64,000 nt of DNA from Ascaphus truei (GCA_036426205.1 WSYH01000041.1:186001-250000); one strand, 5' to 3'; counted from the first letter of the stretch, positions 11,497 to 23,346 are shown. The notes: generated by a model from the sequence alone, not told the origin. Numbers and translations: made by a program.

Positions 11497-12178
11497 TATA
11501 GCCTAGCCCTCCGGCCGCTTTGCTTCTTTTGGGCCCTAACAGTATACATTCTGTTAGGTACAGGCTCTGTGGGGGATAAGCTATTTCAATTGGCCTGGTT
11601 TGCTATTGCAGCCTGGATGCATTGTTACTGTATCCATGGGCTGGCCTAGCAACAATCTGAGTGTCATCCTGGGGAGGATACTGTCTGGGTCACATGCAAT
11701 TAATCTGATGCCTGTCAGTATCAGACCTGCCCTGTTATGGGGCAGGGTTACAAGCCCATCCCCTTGGGTATATACTGACACTCTCCCAGAAGTCAGGGCT
11801 CTCTTCCCTCCTCCTGTGGAGTGGGTAACATCTACCCTTCATCCCATAAGGGGGTAAAGGAGGAGCTCAGGAGGGGCCTAAATGGGCCTCAAGCCCTGTG
11901 GTGTCGCTTCAAGGGAATGTGATGCTGTGACTGCTGTGTGACAATAAATCTGTGTGGATAAATGTCTGGATCACTAAGAAGTTGCCATCATGGGCCATCC
12001 TGGTCATCTCAGGATCCTCGCTGGCTGGAGGTGCTGTAACCAGAAAACCTGTCCTGATATCTCCCCACACCACCGCAGAGTACTCAGAGTCTCCTGTTCC
12101 AGCCTCACAGGTATGCACCGCACCAGCAACACCAGGTAGCAGCATGATCTCACTTAGGGTGGGGGAATAGGTACTACA
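11497..12178 (+). mobile_element. Solo LTR, 682 bp, 4 bp target duplication
   Basis: Starts TATAGCCTAGCCC and ends GGTACTACA. The flanks are TAAG on both sides (11493-11496 and 12179-12182). AATAAA near 11943 fits a polyadenylation signal. The last 30 bp share CTCACTTAGGGTGGGGG with the end of the LTR at 26835-28610. Start and end sequences place it in the same family as 1572, 26835 and 35584. Confidence 0.7.
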
Positions 12179-12182
12179 TAAG

Positions 12183-12490
12183 GTTTCTTCAAAAAGCCAA
12201 TTGTATTAAATGATAATACACATACGCTTCTGCTTTTTGTTTTTTAGATTCTTTTGGAACTTAGTTTATTCTGCTGAAGCTGCCCAGAACCCAGGATACA
12301 TTTGAGCCATCTACCCTAAGTATATCCTTTTCTTATACACCTGGCACCATTGTGCTGATTTATATCCTTTGACAGGATTTATTGCATGTATAGCTTTTTA
12401 GCGCTGATTATCTGTTATATATAGATCTATAATATATATAATTTATATATAGTATAGATATATATAATAGAAGAATATCTATATATATAT
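12183..12490. other. Spacer ending in an AT-rich tract
   Basis: Bases 12418-12490 are an irregular TA-rich tract directly next to the Penelope-like pair. The other end of the pair is followed about 70 bp later by a TA microsatellite (15245). Confidence 0.6.
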
Positions 12491-12578
12491 GATACGAACC
12501 AATCCAAAGACCAGTAAAGAGACAGCACACCGCAGGGGTTAATCCAAAAATCTATATTCACAACATGAAATACACGTA

Positions 12579-12619
12579 AGCCAACGTTTCGGTCCCACAG
12601 AGAGACCTTCCTCAGGGCC
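12579..12619 (-). ncRNA. Hammerhead variant motif in the inverted Penelope-like copy
   Basis: The minus strand reads GGCC (stem I), CTGAGGA plus one extra A, GGTCTC / TCTGT / GGGACC (stem II and loop), GAAA, then ACGT as a minimal stem III (its A is the last A of GAAA), T as the cleavage-site base, and GGCT (stem I partner, one G-T pair). The motif is identical to that at 15041-15081. Variants with an almost absent stem III that work as dimers have been described for Penelope-like elements. Activity is untested. Confidence 0.6.
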
Positions 12620-13317
12620 GTGCAACCCACAAGTGCAAGTGACCACACATATATACCCTACCATAGTGCAATGCAAACAAAGGGAACCAATCACCAACAT
12701 GCAATCAGACAGAATATGCAACATAGCTGTGCTCCGTGCCCCTCCCCATACTGATTATCCAAATGACTCTCATGACATGAGAGTAGGCACTTAAACTATT
12801 AGGAGAAAGACACCCTTTAGACACTGGTCCCAGGGTCTACTGCCCTTGCGGGGGAAGGTCGCGCACCGCGCATCTGCAGTGGGGCCAAAAACATATTGAT
12901 GCCGGCGCGCCAGCAAGGAGAGTACGCCGCGCATCAAAGCTGTGAGCAGACGCTCATTGACTCTCTGGACACAGGGACGCCGGCAGCGCAAAACGCACAT
13001 GCGCAGTCTGAAAAACCGCCTCGGTGCACAGTTACCCACACACTGACGTAATAATGGGCTAAACAGAATAGTAATAAACAGAGCGGTTAAGGTGAAACCA
13101 CAGGGGGACAGGTAGAGGTATAGAGCACAAGGAGCGCATAGCATCACCATAGTAGATAAGGACAAAGGAAGTGCAAAAGTGCAGAGGAGTGATGCAACAG
13201 AGTATGAGTGGACAAACATAAAAAAGGCATAATGCAAAATCAAGTGAAAGCAGGGAGACTGCTACAAAAAGCAGCTAAGTGAAAGTTCCTCATTTAGGCC
13301 ACCAGGTGTCATAGTTC

Positions 13318-13577
13318 TTAGTTCATAATAAGCCTTGCTTCCTGTTTAAGCAAAGTCCTGCCCCTGTCACCCCCACGGGGGGGGACTGGGACCTGCAGAA
13401 TAGGCATACAACGAAGTGTGGCACAGTGTATGCCTTTTTTCCTTAAATGTCTAGCCACAGGTAGACACTTCAGGTCTACATCAGAGTCATCACTCAGTAG
13501 GGCTTTTCTGATGTTTGAACGGTGCATGGCCATGCGTTCTTTCAGCATCCTTACAGTCTTCCCGATGTACAGCAATC
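13318..13577 (-). pseudogene. GIY-YIG endonuclease fragment of the inverted Penelope-like copy
   Basis: The minus strand encodes LYIGKTVRMLKERMAMHRSN, the second half of a GIY-YIG nuclease (YIG triad then the conserved R and H region). The upstream GIY-side strand is missing because the copy is truncated here. A one-base deletion near 13327 relative to the plus-strand copy shifts the frame, so the reading ends early. Non-functional. Confidence 0.75.
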
Positions 13578-14389
13578 TGGCCGCACGCTTCCGGGAGAGG
13601 GGCTATTCGGCCAAGGACATCAATTTTGCCTTGCAAAAGGTTGGACAGGTTGATAGGGGTGAACTATTGACACCTTCGACAGGCAGACCGGTGAGCAACA
13701 GGCTCAATATAGTCAGTACATTCAGTACTGCTACCAACAGCATTAAGCGCTGCATTCGGGGCAATTGGCGCATCCTGGAGAATGACGAGAGGATTGGTGC
13801 ATTTGCTAGAGAGCCACCTCTATTCTGCTTTCGTCGGGGACCAAACATTGGTGACATGGTCACTGGATCTGACCCAATAGACAAATATGCCACACCCACC
13901 ACTTGGTTAGCCAAAAAACCTGGTTCGTACCGCTGTCATGGCTGTACCAACTGCAACTATATGCAGCTGGGCCCTAGCTACAATCACCCGCATAGTGGCG
14001 CACCGATTAAAATCAAACAACCACTGAACTGTGAGTCTAAATTCGTGGTGTACCTTATTAAGTGTCCTTGTGGATTGCTGTACATCGGGAAGACTGTAAG
14101 GATGCTGAAAGAACGCATGGCCATGCACCGTTCAAACATCAGGAAAGCCCTACTGAGTGATGACTCTGATGTAGACCTGAAGTGTCTACCTGTGGCTAGA
14201 CATTTCAAGGAAAAAAGGCATACACTGGCCACACTTCGTTGTATGCCTATTCTGCAGGTCCCAGTCCCCCCCCGTGGGGGTGACAGGGGCAGGACTTTGC
14301 TTAAACAGGAAGCAAGGCTTATTTATGAACTAAGAACTATGACACCTGGTGGCCTAAATGAGGAACTTTCACTTAGCTGCTTTTTGTAG
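13578..14389 (+). pseudogene. Penelope-like ORF: post-RT linker plus GIY-YIG endonuclease, 5'-truncated
   Basis: An open frame of about 270 codons from the element (the continuous frame starts upstream at 13418 only because the inverted arm happens to be open). RERGYSAKDINFALQKV resembles the C-terminal end of Penelope reverse transcriptases. It is followed by a linker with NWRILENDERIGAF and PPLFCFRRGPNIGDM, a CHGCTNC cysteine cluster, and VVYLIKCPCGLLYIGKTVR, the GIY-YIG strand pair with a VVY/YIG signature and the CPCG motif typical of Penelope elements. It ends at a natural-looking stop at 14387-14389. The family role is a nicking endonuclease for retrotransposition. Without RT it cannot move itself. 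Confidence 0.8.
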
Positions 14390-15040
14390 CAGTCTCCCTG
14401 CTTTCACTTGATTTTGCATTATGCCTTTTTTATGTTTGTCACTCATACTCTGTTGCATCACTCCCTCTGCACTTTTGCACTTCCTTTGTCCTTATATACT
14501 ATGGTGATGCTATGCGCTCCTTGTGCTCTATACCTCTACCTGTCCCCCTGTGGTTCACCTTAACGCTCTGTTTATTACTATTCTGTTTAGCCCATTATTA
14601 CTGTCAGTGTGTGGGTAACTGTGCACCGAGGCGGTTTTTCAGACTGCGCATGTGCGTTTTGCGCTGCCGGCGTCCCTGGTGGCCAGGGAGAGTCAATGAG
14701 GCGTCTGCTCACAGCTGTGATGCGCGGCGTACTCTCCTTGCTGGCGCTCCGGCAGTCAATATGTTTTGGCCCACTGCAGATGCGCGGTGCGCGACCTTCC
14801 CCCGCAAGGGCAGTAGACCCTGGGACCAGTGTCTAAAGGGTGTCTTTCTCCTAATAGTTTAAGTGCCTACTCTCATGTCATGATGAGTCATTTGGATAAT
14901 CAGGTAATAGGGGAGGGGGCACGGAGCACAGCTATGTTGCATATTCTGTCTAATTGCATGTTGGTGATTGGTTCCCTTTGTTTGCATTGCACTATGGGTG
15001 AGGGTATATATGTGTGGTCACTTGCACTTGTGGGTTGCAC

Positions 15041-15081
15041 GGCCCTGAGGAAGGTCTCTCTGTGGGACCGAAACGTTGGCT
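15041..15081 (+). ncRNA. Hammerhead variant motif in the plus-strand Penelope-like copy
   Basis: GGCC 15041-15044, CTGAGGA 15045-15051, extra A 15052, stem II GGTCTC 15053-15058 with GGGACC 15064-15069 (six pairs including one G-T), GAAA 15070-15073, minimal stem III ACGT 15073-15076, cleavage-site T 15077, stem I partner GGCT 15078-15081. It lies about 90 bp from the element's 3' end. Base pairing is complete apart from the extra A after the CUGANGA box, as in reported dimer-acting variants. Confidence 0.6.
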
Positions 15082-15244
15082 TACGTGTATTTCATGTTGT
15101 GAATATAGATTTTTGGATTAACCCCGTGCGGTGTGCTGTCTCTTTACTGGTCTTTGGATTGGTTCGTATCATACTTATTTTCTATGGGACTAGCATCTGC
15201 TATTATAACCTTTTCTACTGCAGTGTGCTGACTGACCTTCATGT

Positions 15245-15268
15245 GTATATATATATATATATATATAT
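15245..15268. repeat. TA microsatellite
   Basis: About 12 TA units just past the end of the Penelope-like element. Confidence 0.9.
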
Positions 15269-15399
15269 CCTGATTTCACCCCTACTTTTTCTGTCAATAA
15301 TGGAAATTAATTTGAGTTTTGCTGGATCATTTAATTAAAGAGTTCAAATAAAGATAGCTGTTAGAAATTATTATATTCTGAGTAAATAATTGATTACAG

Positions 15400-15850
15400 A
15401 GTGAGACAGTGCTCCTCTCAAATCAGGAAGGGGACCCGCAGGGCTGAGGTAGGGATGCAAATAAACCGACCAGAGCCCAGGGACAGAGTCCTGTAAGAGT
15501 ATCCGTGGCCGGTAAGCATGCAGGGGTCAAGTCTGGCGGCCAAGTTGCAAAGTCAAGGAGACAGCCAGAGGTCAGGGCAGGCAGAAAGCAGCGAGGTCGG
15601 GGTCACAGTCCGGGGTCAGCAACAGGGGAATCAGAGTAGGCAAAAAGGGTAAAGACTGCAAAGACCAACAAGAGCTGCAAACGTATGAACGTTGCTCGGC
15701 GACCACACCAGGAACTGCAGCCTTATATAGCAGGCTGCCAGTATACTAAATGGCCAGTTTGAGCAGAAAGGGCAGGCAGTCTGGAAAACCTGAACTGGCA
15801 GCAAAACCCGGCACGGATCGAGCAGAATCCTTACAGGAAGACAGCTGTCA
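15400..15850 (-). repeat. Possible LTR or 5' leader fragment of a gypsy-type element
   Basis: The minus strand shows a TATATAAGGCTGCAG promoter-like box followed by C- and T-rich phrases such as CCTGACCTCTGGCTGTCTCC and GACCCCGACCTCGCTG. This composition resembles LTRs of vertebrate gypsy elements. No termini or target duplication found, so this is tentative. Confidence 0.3.
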
Positions 15851-18529
15851 TGAATTATTTCTGATGGTAACGAATATGGCTAATTCCAATAATAGGGGTT
15901 TGTAGTAGATAATATTACAACACCTGTTGATATAGTAAAGAAGGTGTGGCTAACTGGGCCTACCTTTGTTTCCCATCATACGCTTGTTTTGTAAGTTTTA
16001 TATAACAATTTTGAGATGGCTGCCTCATGGTGAGAAAAGGACATTTTGTTTTTGATTTATTTTCTTATACCATAGCTTCACTAATGTAGAAGTATACTTA
16101 TTAACCCTTTGAGTATATATAAAAAATACATGTCTAGTCTGGCTTTAAAGGTGCAGTTTCGCCCCAAAAATATGTACCTTGTAAGTGAGCTAGATGTTTA
16201 AAGCAGATTACAAATGTTATTTTCAATTTCTTTGCTATTTCTTTTCTTTTTTTTAATTAAATAGGGCTACTAGCCTGTTGCAGAGTGCAACCTCTGCTGC
16301 TTTCCACTTGCTCCACTCCAACTGGAAGCACAGAACTACCTGCAGTGTTCTCTCTCATATTTTGAGCGACATCAATTGCCTCCAGTAGAGATGTGAGTAG
16401 TTGTAGTAGAGAAGTGTTTTAAATCGCAACTCTTTCCATAAATGTAGTTAATTTGCGAAAATAAAAATGATGTGATTTCTCCATTTCTGCCCAATTTGTT
16501 AACGTCTGTAACACAACCAAAGTCACATAGCCAATGCGACCTGCACGTTGTTTATTTGACCTTTAACCTTTTTGGTCATGTGGCCCCTGCAACTTTATGT
16601 GTGAACTTGACTGTTCTTTTGCACATCTCGCACATCAATGTGGGGGAGGATCAGCAATGAATCAAATCTAATTTTAAATGCTAGACATAAATGAACTAAA
16701 TACTATCCGAGATGTATATTTGAGGTCACTTTCCCAGTAGCACCACAGTTGGCCCAAATAAATAAATATATAATAGTGTGGGACTGTGTATGTCTAATTG
16801 TAAATTGTTTGGAAGGTCTGCAGCCCCACCACCTTAGTTTAAGCTCACCCATCCCACCCCTATATAAGCAACAGGTTCGAGTATACACACATGTGAATGT
16901 CGTAATCATTGAGAGATGTCCTCCCCCAGGAGAAAGGGGTGCTAACCTTTGCTTAAGCAATAAGATTTAGCATATTATTTTTTTGTTAGATTTTGTCACT
17001 ATATTTATTAGAAGACTTCTGGTTTTTTTTTTAACCAGGTTTATCTGCACTGTAGCTCACACATAGCACATATACAGCTAATGATGTTTAACCCCTTGGC
17101 ATCACATCCATGCCACGCATCCCATGCTATTGACTATTACCATTGCTTTGTTTCCTCTTTTCTTTATGCAGTGGAGGGAATACAGAGGACACAGTATAAC
17201 ATTGGGAGTGTAGGACCTGCTATAGGGTTACCTTGATGTGGTTGCCGACTTACATGTTTTGGCCAAAAGATTGAACAAAATGGCCCTTATGCACGAGAAG
17301 GAACACACAATATACTGTATACTGTACACATGAACTAAATATTGTCACATTGGCTGTGCATTGGGACTTTGTTTACGGCTCTCTAAATAGGAAAGAAAGC
17401 CAAGGATCAAATACTGTAGGGTCAGTTGTATTACAGCACATCTGAAATTGGTCCGACTGGCTGGGTCAAGTGGTTCTTATCTGCCATCAAATGCTATGTA
17501 TCTATGTTTGTAACCACTTGTACTTCTATTTTTCCTGCTAGGTGTTTAGGAAATAAACAAGTGAGGAGGGAAAAAACTAGGCAGTGAAAGATAAAATCAT
17601 ATGAAATAATGATAAATTCTTTAAATAAAAATTAAAAAAATAAAATAAGCGGAAGGGGAACTGCACTTTAGCATATACACTCCCCTCTGTATATATATTG
17701 CATGGAAATGGTTTGCAGAAACAACTACTATTTCTGTCTATTAAATGAGCTGCCCCACTCTCTGTGGCATTTAGTTACCTTAAGCTGCAGTGCATGTGGT
17801 TTATGAAGCTACACAGTCCAATTACTCTGTCTGCAGCTAAAATGACAGTCTCAGGGTATCGTGCAATCTGCAGTAGTTCCGGAACCCAACTTCTTCTCAA
17901 ACGGTTTAACAGCAGGAGGCTTGTGATCCCTATCAGCTGCCTATCTCAAGGAATTGAATATTGGAATTTATGCTGTTGCCGGCCTAAAGTTTCCGAGCTA
18001 TATTTAGAGAGAACCCTGGTGAGCACCTTAAAGATGCTGAGCAAGTAGGGCTGCTGCTTCTGAATCTATTGATGTGATAGCGTGAATGGTTTTCTGTTCA
18101 TCCCAGGTTTTACCGGCTTACAAACTGTGCAAGCTTCAGAATGTATTCTCTCCACAGGGATGTTTAAAGGCTACACTGGAAGGATCTTAAAGGTGCAGTT
18201 TCACTTACCAACCTAAAAATAAAACAGCAGGGCCATGGACTATAGGGAATAGGGGCCGTGACTTTAAGTGACGGAACCCTGCCGGGTAATGAAAGGGTTA
18301 AGGTGTTTGAAATGTGGGAGACCTAGGGATTGGCAGATGGTGGGGTGGGTGGGAATACATAAATGAGACAAAAGGTGAACTGCAGGCAGAAGGGGCAGCC
18401 ATTTTAAGACAACTGTGAACAGATTCCTGCCCCTTTTTGAAGTGAAACTTCTTTAGTGGCACCTCATTCGTGATGGGGCAAAAAAGAATTGTGGAGACAG
18501 AAATGAAACGGATGTGACGTCAGTGCTGG
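15851..18529. other. 2.7 kb with no recognised gene or element
   Basis: AT-rich and non-repetitive as far as I can see. Open frames are under 95 codons. Poly-A and A-rich tracts near 17620 may mark an old retroposon tail. Confidence 0.4.
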
Positions 18530-19050
18530 CAGTTGAGGCCGGGCTGTGTTCTGGCTCAGCCCGACCCCTACACTGACATCACAGCCGCTCCACTAATCAC
18601 CCCCCCACCCCCACACCCCCCACACACCGTGACATATGCGGCGGCGATAGCTGCCGCTCCTAACGGCCGCTGCCATGCCGCGCAGCCTCTCTCCTCCCTA
18701 CCTCCGCTTTCCTGCGTCCCGCTGACTGAGCGCCGCCGGGGTCAAGGAGAGGAGCCCAGGGATCATGGAGGGTATCCGCCGCCGCAGCTCTAACGAGCTC
18801 TGCTCCCCCCACCTGCTGACATGCGGCGGCGGCAGCCCTCAAAATTTAATTGCCGCCACTCCTGCTGACCTCCCCCGGCCGAGGCATGGAACGGGGGGGG
18901 GGGGGTGGGGGGGTGTGTAGAGTGAGCTGCGTTCCCCACACGCACATCAGAAGGGATACGCTGCAGCGCTCCCCTCAAAGCCAGCTCCCGCTGACGTATG
19001 ACGCGCTGCCCCCCTTCACCCGCCGACACTGCCTATCTGCCACGCAGCAC
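18530..19050. other. GC-rich, CpG-rich block
   Basis: CpG-dense sequence with C-runs near 18600 and a G-run near 18894-18912. It could be a promoter CpG island, but no adjacent exon is recognisable and it merges into a minisatellite. Confidence 0.4.
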
Positions 19051-19415
19051 TTCCGGAGGGGGGGGGGGGGGCCTTTATTATGGTATGCCCGGTGCCCGGT
19101 GGCGGCACCGCGTCTCGCCGGGGGGGGGGGGGGCGAGGAGAGACTCAGGCAGAGCCGCCGCGGGTCCGCAGCTTCGGCTTTCTGTGAGGGGGGGGGGGTA
19201 GGAGAGACTCAGCAGACGCCCCGCGGGTCCGCAGCTCTGCTGTCTGTTGAGGGGGGGGGGGAGGTTAGTAGAGATCAGGCAGAGCCGCCGCAAGTCCGCA
19301 GCTCTGCTTTGTCTGTGGGAGGGGGGGGGGGGTGTGAGGGGAGGAGGAGAGTCTCAGGCCGAGCCGCCGCGGGTCCGCAGCTCTGCCTGTCTGTGAGGGG
19401 GGGGGGGGGGAGTCA
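19050..19415 (+). repeat. G-tract minisatellite, about 62 bp unit
   Basis: About five units, each containing CAGGCAGAGCCGCCGCGGGT, then CCGCAGCTCTGC, then CTGTGAG and a run of 9-13 G. The regular long G-runs suggest G-quadruplex potential. Open frames across it (202 aa at 18850-19458) are repeat translations. Confidence 0.9.
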
Positions 19416-19469
19416 GGAGAGAGGGGGCAGGACCACAAGGAGGACACCAATACAGTGACAGACACAAAC

Positions 19470-19607
19470 AATTACAACACAGACATGACACACACACAAA
19501 CACACTGACTGACAACACACATACACACACACACTGACACACACACACCACACGACACATCACACCCACACCACGACTGACACACACATCACACACACAC
19601 ACACACA

Positions 19608-19669
<62 letters not shown>

Positions 19670-20162
19670 CACAACACACACACACCACCCACACACACAC
19701 ACCCACACCACACACCCACACCCACAAAACACCACACACACACACCACACACACACAACCACCACACTGACTGACACACACACACCACTGTACTGTGAAT
19801 AGTTTAGGGGATGTGTGGAGGTGCAGTGGGGGCTGCGCATACGTCACACGGTCACACGCACGCACACGGTCACACACACACGCACATGGTCACGCACACA
19901 CGCACAGTCACACGCACACACACACAGTCAGTCGCGCACACAGTCAGTCGCGCACACAGTCAGTCGCGCACACAGTCAGTCGCGCACACAGTCAGTCGCG
20001 TGCACCGTGCACTGTCACGCGTACACGCACTGTCACGCGCACAGTCACACACAGTCACACAGTAACACGCACAGTCACACGCACACACGCACAGTCACAC
20101 AGTCACACGCACACACACAGTCACACGCACACACACACAGTCACGCACACACACACACACAC
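19470..20162. repeat. Long compound CA / CACG microsatellite
   Basis: 19482-19790 is almost pure CA with interruptions. 19850-20162 mixes CACACG, CACAGT and a 16 bp tandem unit, CACACAGTCAGTCGCG, repeated about five times around 19920-20000. Histidine- and threonine-rich open frames here are artefacts. Confidence 0.9.
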
Positions 20163-21350
20163 GAGGAATTCACGCTTAGTGCAAATACAAGGGATGTGTA
20201 CGCATGTTCTAAGTCAAATTTATTTGCGTTTTGTCAATGAAATTGTATTTTGATTTTTAATTAAAACATCACCAATACAAATACAATTTCTGTGACAAAA
20301 GTCAAAGAAGTTTCACTTACTATGCGCGTGCACAGCACACACAGCTTTTGTTTCCTTTAAATGATGTGTGTGCTCTATTTATGTCACAGCATGCCAGTGG
20401 AAGTTGGTCAAAGTGGTTACCTAGTTTTGCCCCCAATAGGCCATGGTAAGGTAGCAGCAATGCCGAAAGCCTTTCAACAGGGCTTGCGCTAAGCTTTGGA
20501 GGGTACGGTTCAACATGCCCATTAGCCTGAGTGGTCAATGGCATGATACGGTTGTTTTAAAGTTGATGTTTAAATGGTTAAATTATGTTAAATGTTGCTG
20601 GCATGTTTGTGTGATGTGTTTAATAAATGATGCGGCCACTTTACATCCAAACTGGTGTCAGAGTGTTATTGGGGGTTTGGGTAAAATGGTTTGAGCAGCA
20701 GGGAAAATGGAAGTCATAAAATAAAGTGAGAGCTCTCGCTCAGGTACAACGTGGCATGATTCGAGATTTAAGATGTGCGCTTAAAAGCTTATCTTGTTTA
20801 GTCCCAACAGCCTGTCTGAGGGCTAGACAGAACTAAGCATACCAGTATAATACTGTATATATATTACTTTCATTCGTAAGAAACTCAATATCCAACTGAG
20901 GAAAGTTTGTTGCTGTGTTTTTGCGGTTTTGATGATCAGGATTGACATAAGAAAATATCAGGAAACTCGTAGTTTAGAAAATTCTTGTAGCCTCTATCAA
21001 AATTATTTAACATCAAACTGGTAACCTTAATTTAATTTATTGGTTCAATCCCTAGTACCAAACACAATAAAAATAATGTAACAATGAAAATGCAAGTGGC
21101 TGCTTTGTTTTCTGCAGAAAACTCCCTTTTCATGACGCATCACACAGAGACAGCGGAGCAAGTGGGCAGGCACAGAGACAGCCTCCTCCATGTAGGGCAT
21201 TGCAGTATGCTGTTGTGGATCTTGTAGGAGAGGGGGGGGGAGGAGGACCAGAGTTGAAGGGGTACATATTTTCAGGTGTATGTGTGCAACCTTGGTACCT
21301 GGAAGATCATTAGGGGGCCCTTCATTAGTGGATTCACAAGGGCTGAAGAT
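20163..21350. other. Intergenic stretch
   Basis: No gene or delimited element recognised. Confidence 0.4.
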
Positions 21351-21427
21351 GGTGTGTGTGTGTGTGTGTGTGTATGTATATTTATATATACATATATATA
21401 TATATGTGTATGTATATTTATATATAC

Positions 21428-21488
<61 letters not shown>
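21351..21488. repeat. GT then TA compound microsatellite
   Basis: (GT)n from about 21351 to 21372, then a TATATACATATA-type array, then pure TA to 21488. Confidence 0.95.
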
Positions 21489-21491
<3 letters not shown>

Positions 21492-21564
21492 CCGAAAACC
21501 AGGCACTCACATATGCGTAGATACAGGTGGTTGTGGGGTGCAAACTGTTCAGGTGTCAGCAAGG

Positions 21565-21608
21565 CAGCACTTGATAAAGGCCCCGTTGGGAGCCGAAACA
21601 TTGAGGAA
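21565..21608 (+). ncRNA. Decayed hammerhead-like motif
   Basis: TTGATAA (21571-21577) stands where CUGANGA is expected, followed by GGC...GCC around a CCCCGTTGGGA loop and GAAACATTG. Two core bases are mutated (C to T, G to A) and stem III is broken. Probably an inactive relic of a Penelope-like 3' end. Confidence 0.4.
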
Positions 21609-23346
21609 TGCATTTCACCTTTGGATCTTGGAGTGCCTGCCTGTTTTCTATATGATTGACCTCCCCAATGATCTTCCTCGGTTGCATGCCTTTCTTCCCC
21701 ATATTGCTCCGATTCTGCATTCTGATTTCACTTTCTCATCTTACTTTTGGTCGTCATCTTGGTCTTTTAAAGTCCATTTGGAACCTAATTGGGGCCTGTA
21801 ACTCGGGAAGCAGGGGATCCCCGCGGCTGAAATGAATGCGGTTCAGCTCCGGTGACCCCCTGCTTCAATACTGTGATATTAAAATAAAATAAAAACAATG
21901 CAATCGCCAGTAAGAGCTGTGCAGGGAGGTGCAGTTCTCTCTGTGCAGCTCTTACAGACTGCAGGCAGATTGCAAGGGCAGAACTTATAAAAAGATAGAG
22001 ATAAAGGCACTGCTAACTCCATCAGTATGGCATTTTCCTACAGAACGGTATCTGCCTGCGGTTATCAGAGTTGTGCCGATACGGCCGCATTAGGATAAAG
22101 GCGGCCGCAGCTGTATCTGCCTTGCGATAACTCTTTCTGAATAACGTGATAACACAAATATCATACCGGTTGGAAGGAACATGCTAAACCGTTCGATATG
22201 GCAGTGATCTTATCGAAGCTACCTGAATAGGCCACTATACACAGTATCTATACATATCTGGTACTGTATGAGTGTACTCAGGGAACCAGTGGCAATATAA
22301 TCTAATACTCATGACAATAAATCTTGGTCACACCATATGCAATCCATTGAAGATGGACATTGATAAAAAAAAAAAAAACTTGTGCTGAAAAAAACCAATA
22401 CATAGTTCTCATGAGTACAGAAATCGTACTTAAACAAACGTATACCACCATTTTGAAAATTTTCCTTGGCCACGCAAGCACCTACCCTGACCAGTGAAAC
22501 GGTTAATTTAAAAAAAAAAAAAACGAAATGAGTACATAAATATGTAGTCTATTAACTTTGCCAGTGGCCGGGCATTCCCAGGGTAAACCACCGTGGCAAT
22601 CCCCAGCTTGGTAGAGAGCGGCCAACAAAATACACGTGCTGTGGGCTCCCTGCGACCTTCACCTACCCCAGAGCTGCAGGAAATGCATTTATATCCGGGA
22701 GTCGGGCTACGTAATGCCTTACACCAAACTGATATACGGAGAACTCCCAACATGGCATTCAATTCTGTTTAAAAAAGACCCAAAAGCTATGCAGATTTTT
22801 CTTTTTATAACACAGCCACACTTCCAACGAATACAATGTTACTGGGTTTCTGCCAAACCGACTTCCAGTGAAGAGAAAGGGTTAAGTACATTCTTCCAGG
22901 CAAAAGAAAAAAAATGCAGCAAGGGAGAAACATATAATTAGACAGAGCGCCTCTTGGCTGTGTTGACTGTGAAAAATTAGGCAAATGCCCACATTTTCTT
23001 TTGAAAAGCATCAATAGGACAGAGGCGCAAAAACAATTTTTGAAAAACACAGATTGTGCCGACTTGAAAAGGAGAAACAGACGGGCTGTGACTGTCTGAG
23101 TAATCAGCAGCTTCCCCTCATTATGCAAAATTGCTGTGCACTAGCAATATCAATAGATGCACATGCAAGTCGTCTTGTACAGAGAACGTGAGCCTCCAGC
23201 CAGACTGAAGATGTTATTTTCTCACACATCCACAGGCGTCCAAATCTGATATTAAAAATGAGGAGGCAGTAAACATAAGTCTTATAAGAGGTACAAAGGT
23301 GGGTCACGTGCCTAAAAGGTTATTATTTTTTTACAAAATGTGGATA
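21609..23346. other. Intergenic stretch
   Basis: Contains a GAAGCAGG palindrome at 21807-21866 (GAAGCAGGGGATCCCCG to CCCCCTGCTTC) and a CpG-bearing block at 22030-22150. No gene recognised. Confidence 0.45.

Larger units (their letters stand above)
12491..13577 (-). mobile_element. Penelope-like element, 5'-truncated copy, minus strand
   Basis: This is an inverted copy of 14067-15172, joined head to head to the plus-strand copy at 13577/13578. It begins within the GIY-YIG coding region and runs through the same 3' untranslated sequence and hammerhead-like motif to GATACGAACC at 12491. Penelope-like elements are known for partial tandem or inverted copies at insertion sites. The two arms differ by scattered substitutions and small indels, so they are not a recent perfect duplication. 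Confidence 0.8.
13578..15172 (+). mobile_element. Penelope-like element, longer copy, plus strand
   Basis: The plus-strand partner of the head-to-head pair. It opens in the region just C-terminal to the reverse transcriptase, continues through the GIY-YIG endonuclease, and has about 780 bp of 3' sequence ending GGTTCGTATCAT, where homology to the left arm stops. The reverse transcriptase itself is absent, so this copy is also 5'-truncated. Confidence 0.8.

Noticed and set aside
13418..13577. N-terminal part of the 323-codon frame
   Set aside because: Antisense reading of the inverted Penelope-like arm; the element's coding sequence starts only at the junction near 13578.
18850..19458. 202-codon frame in the GC-rich block
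   Set aside because: It follows the G-run minisatellite unit and has no domain signature.
19354..20253. Cys/Val-rich and His/Thr-rich frames of 105-152 codons
   Set aside because: Direct translations of CA/GT microsatellites.
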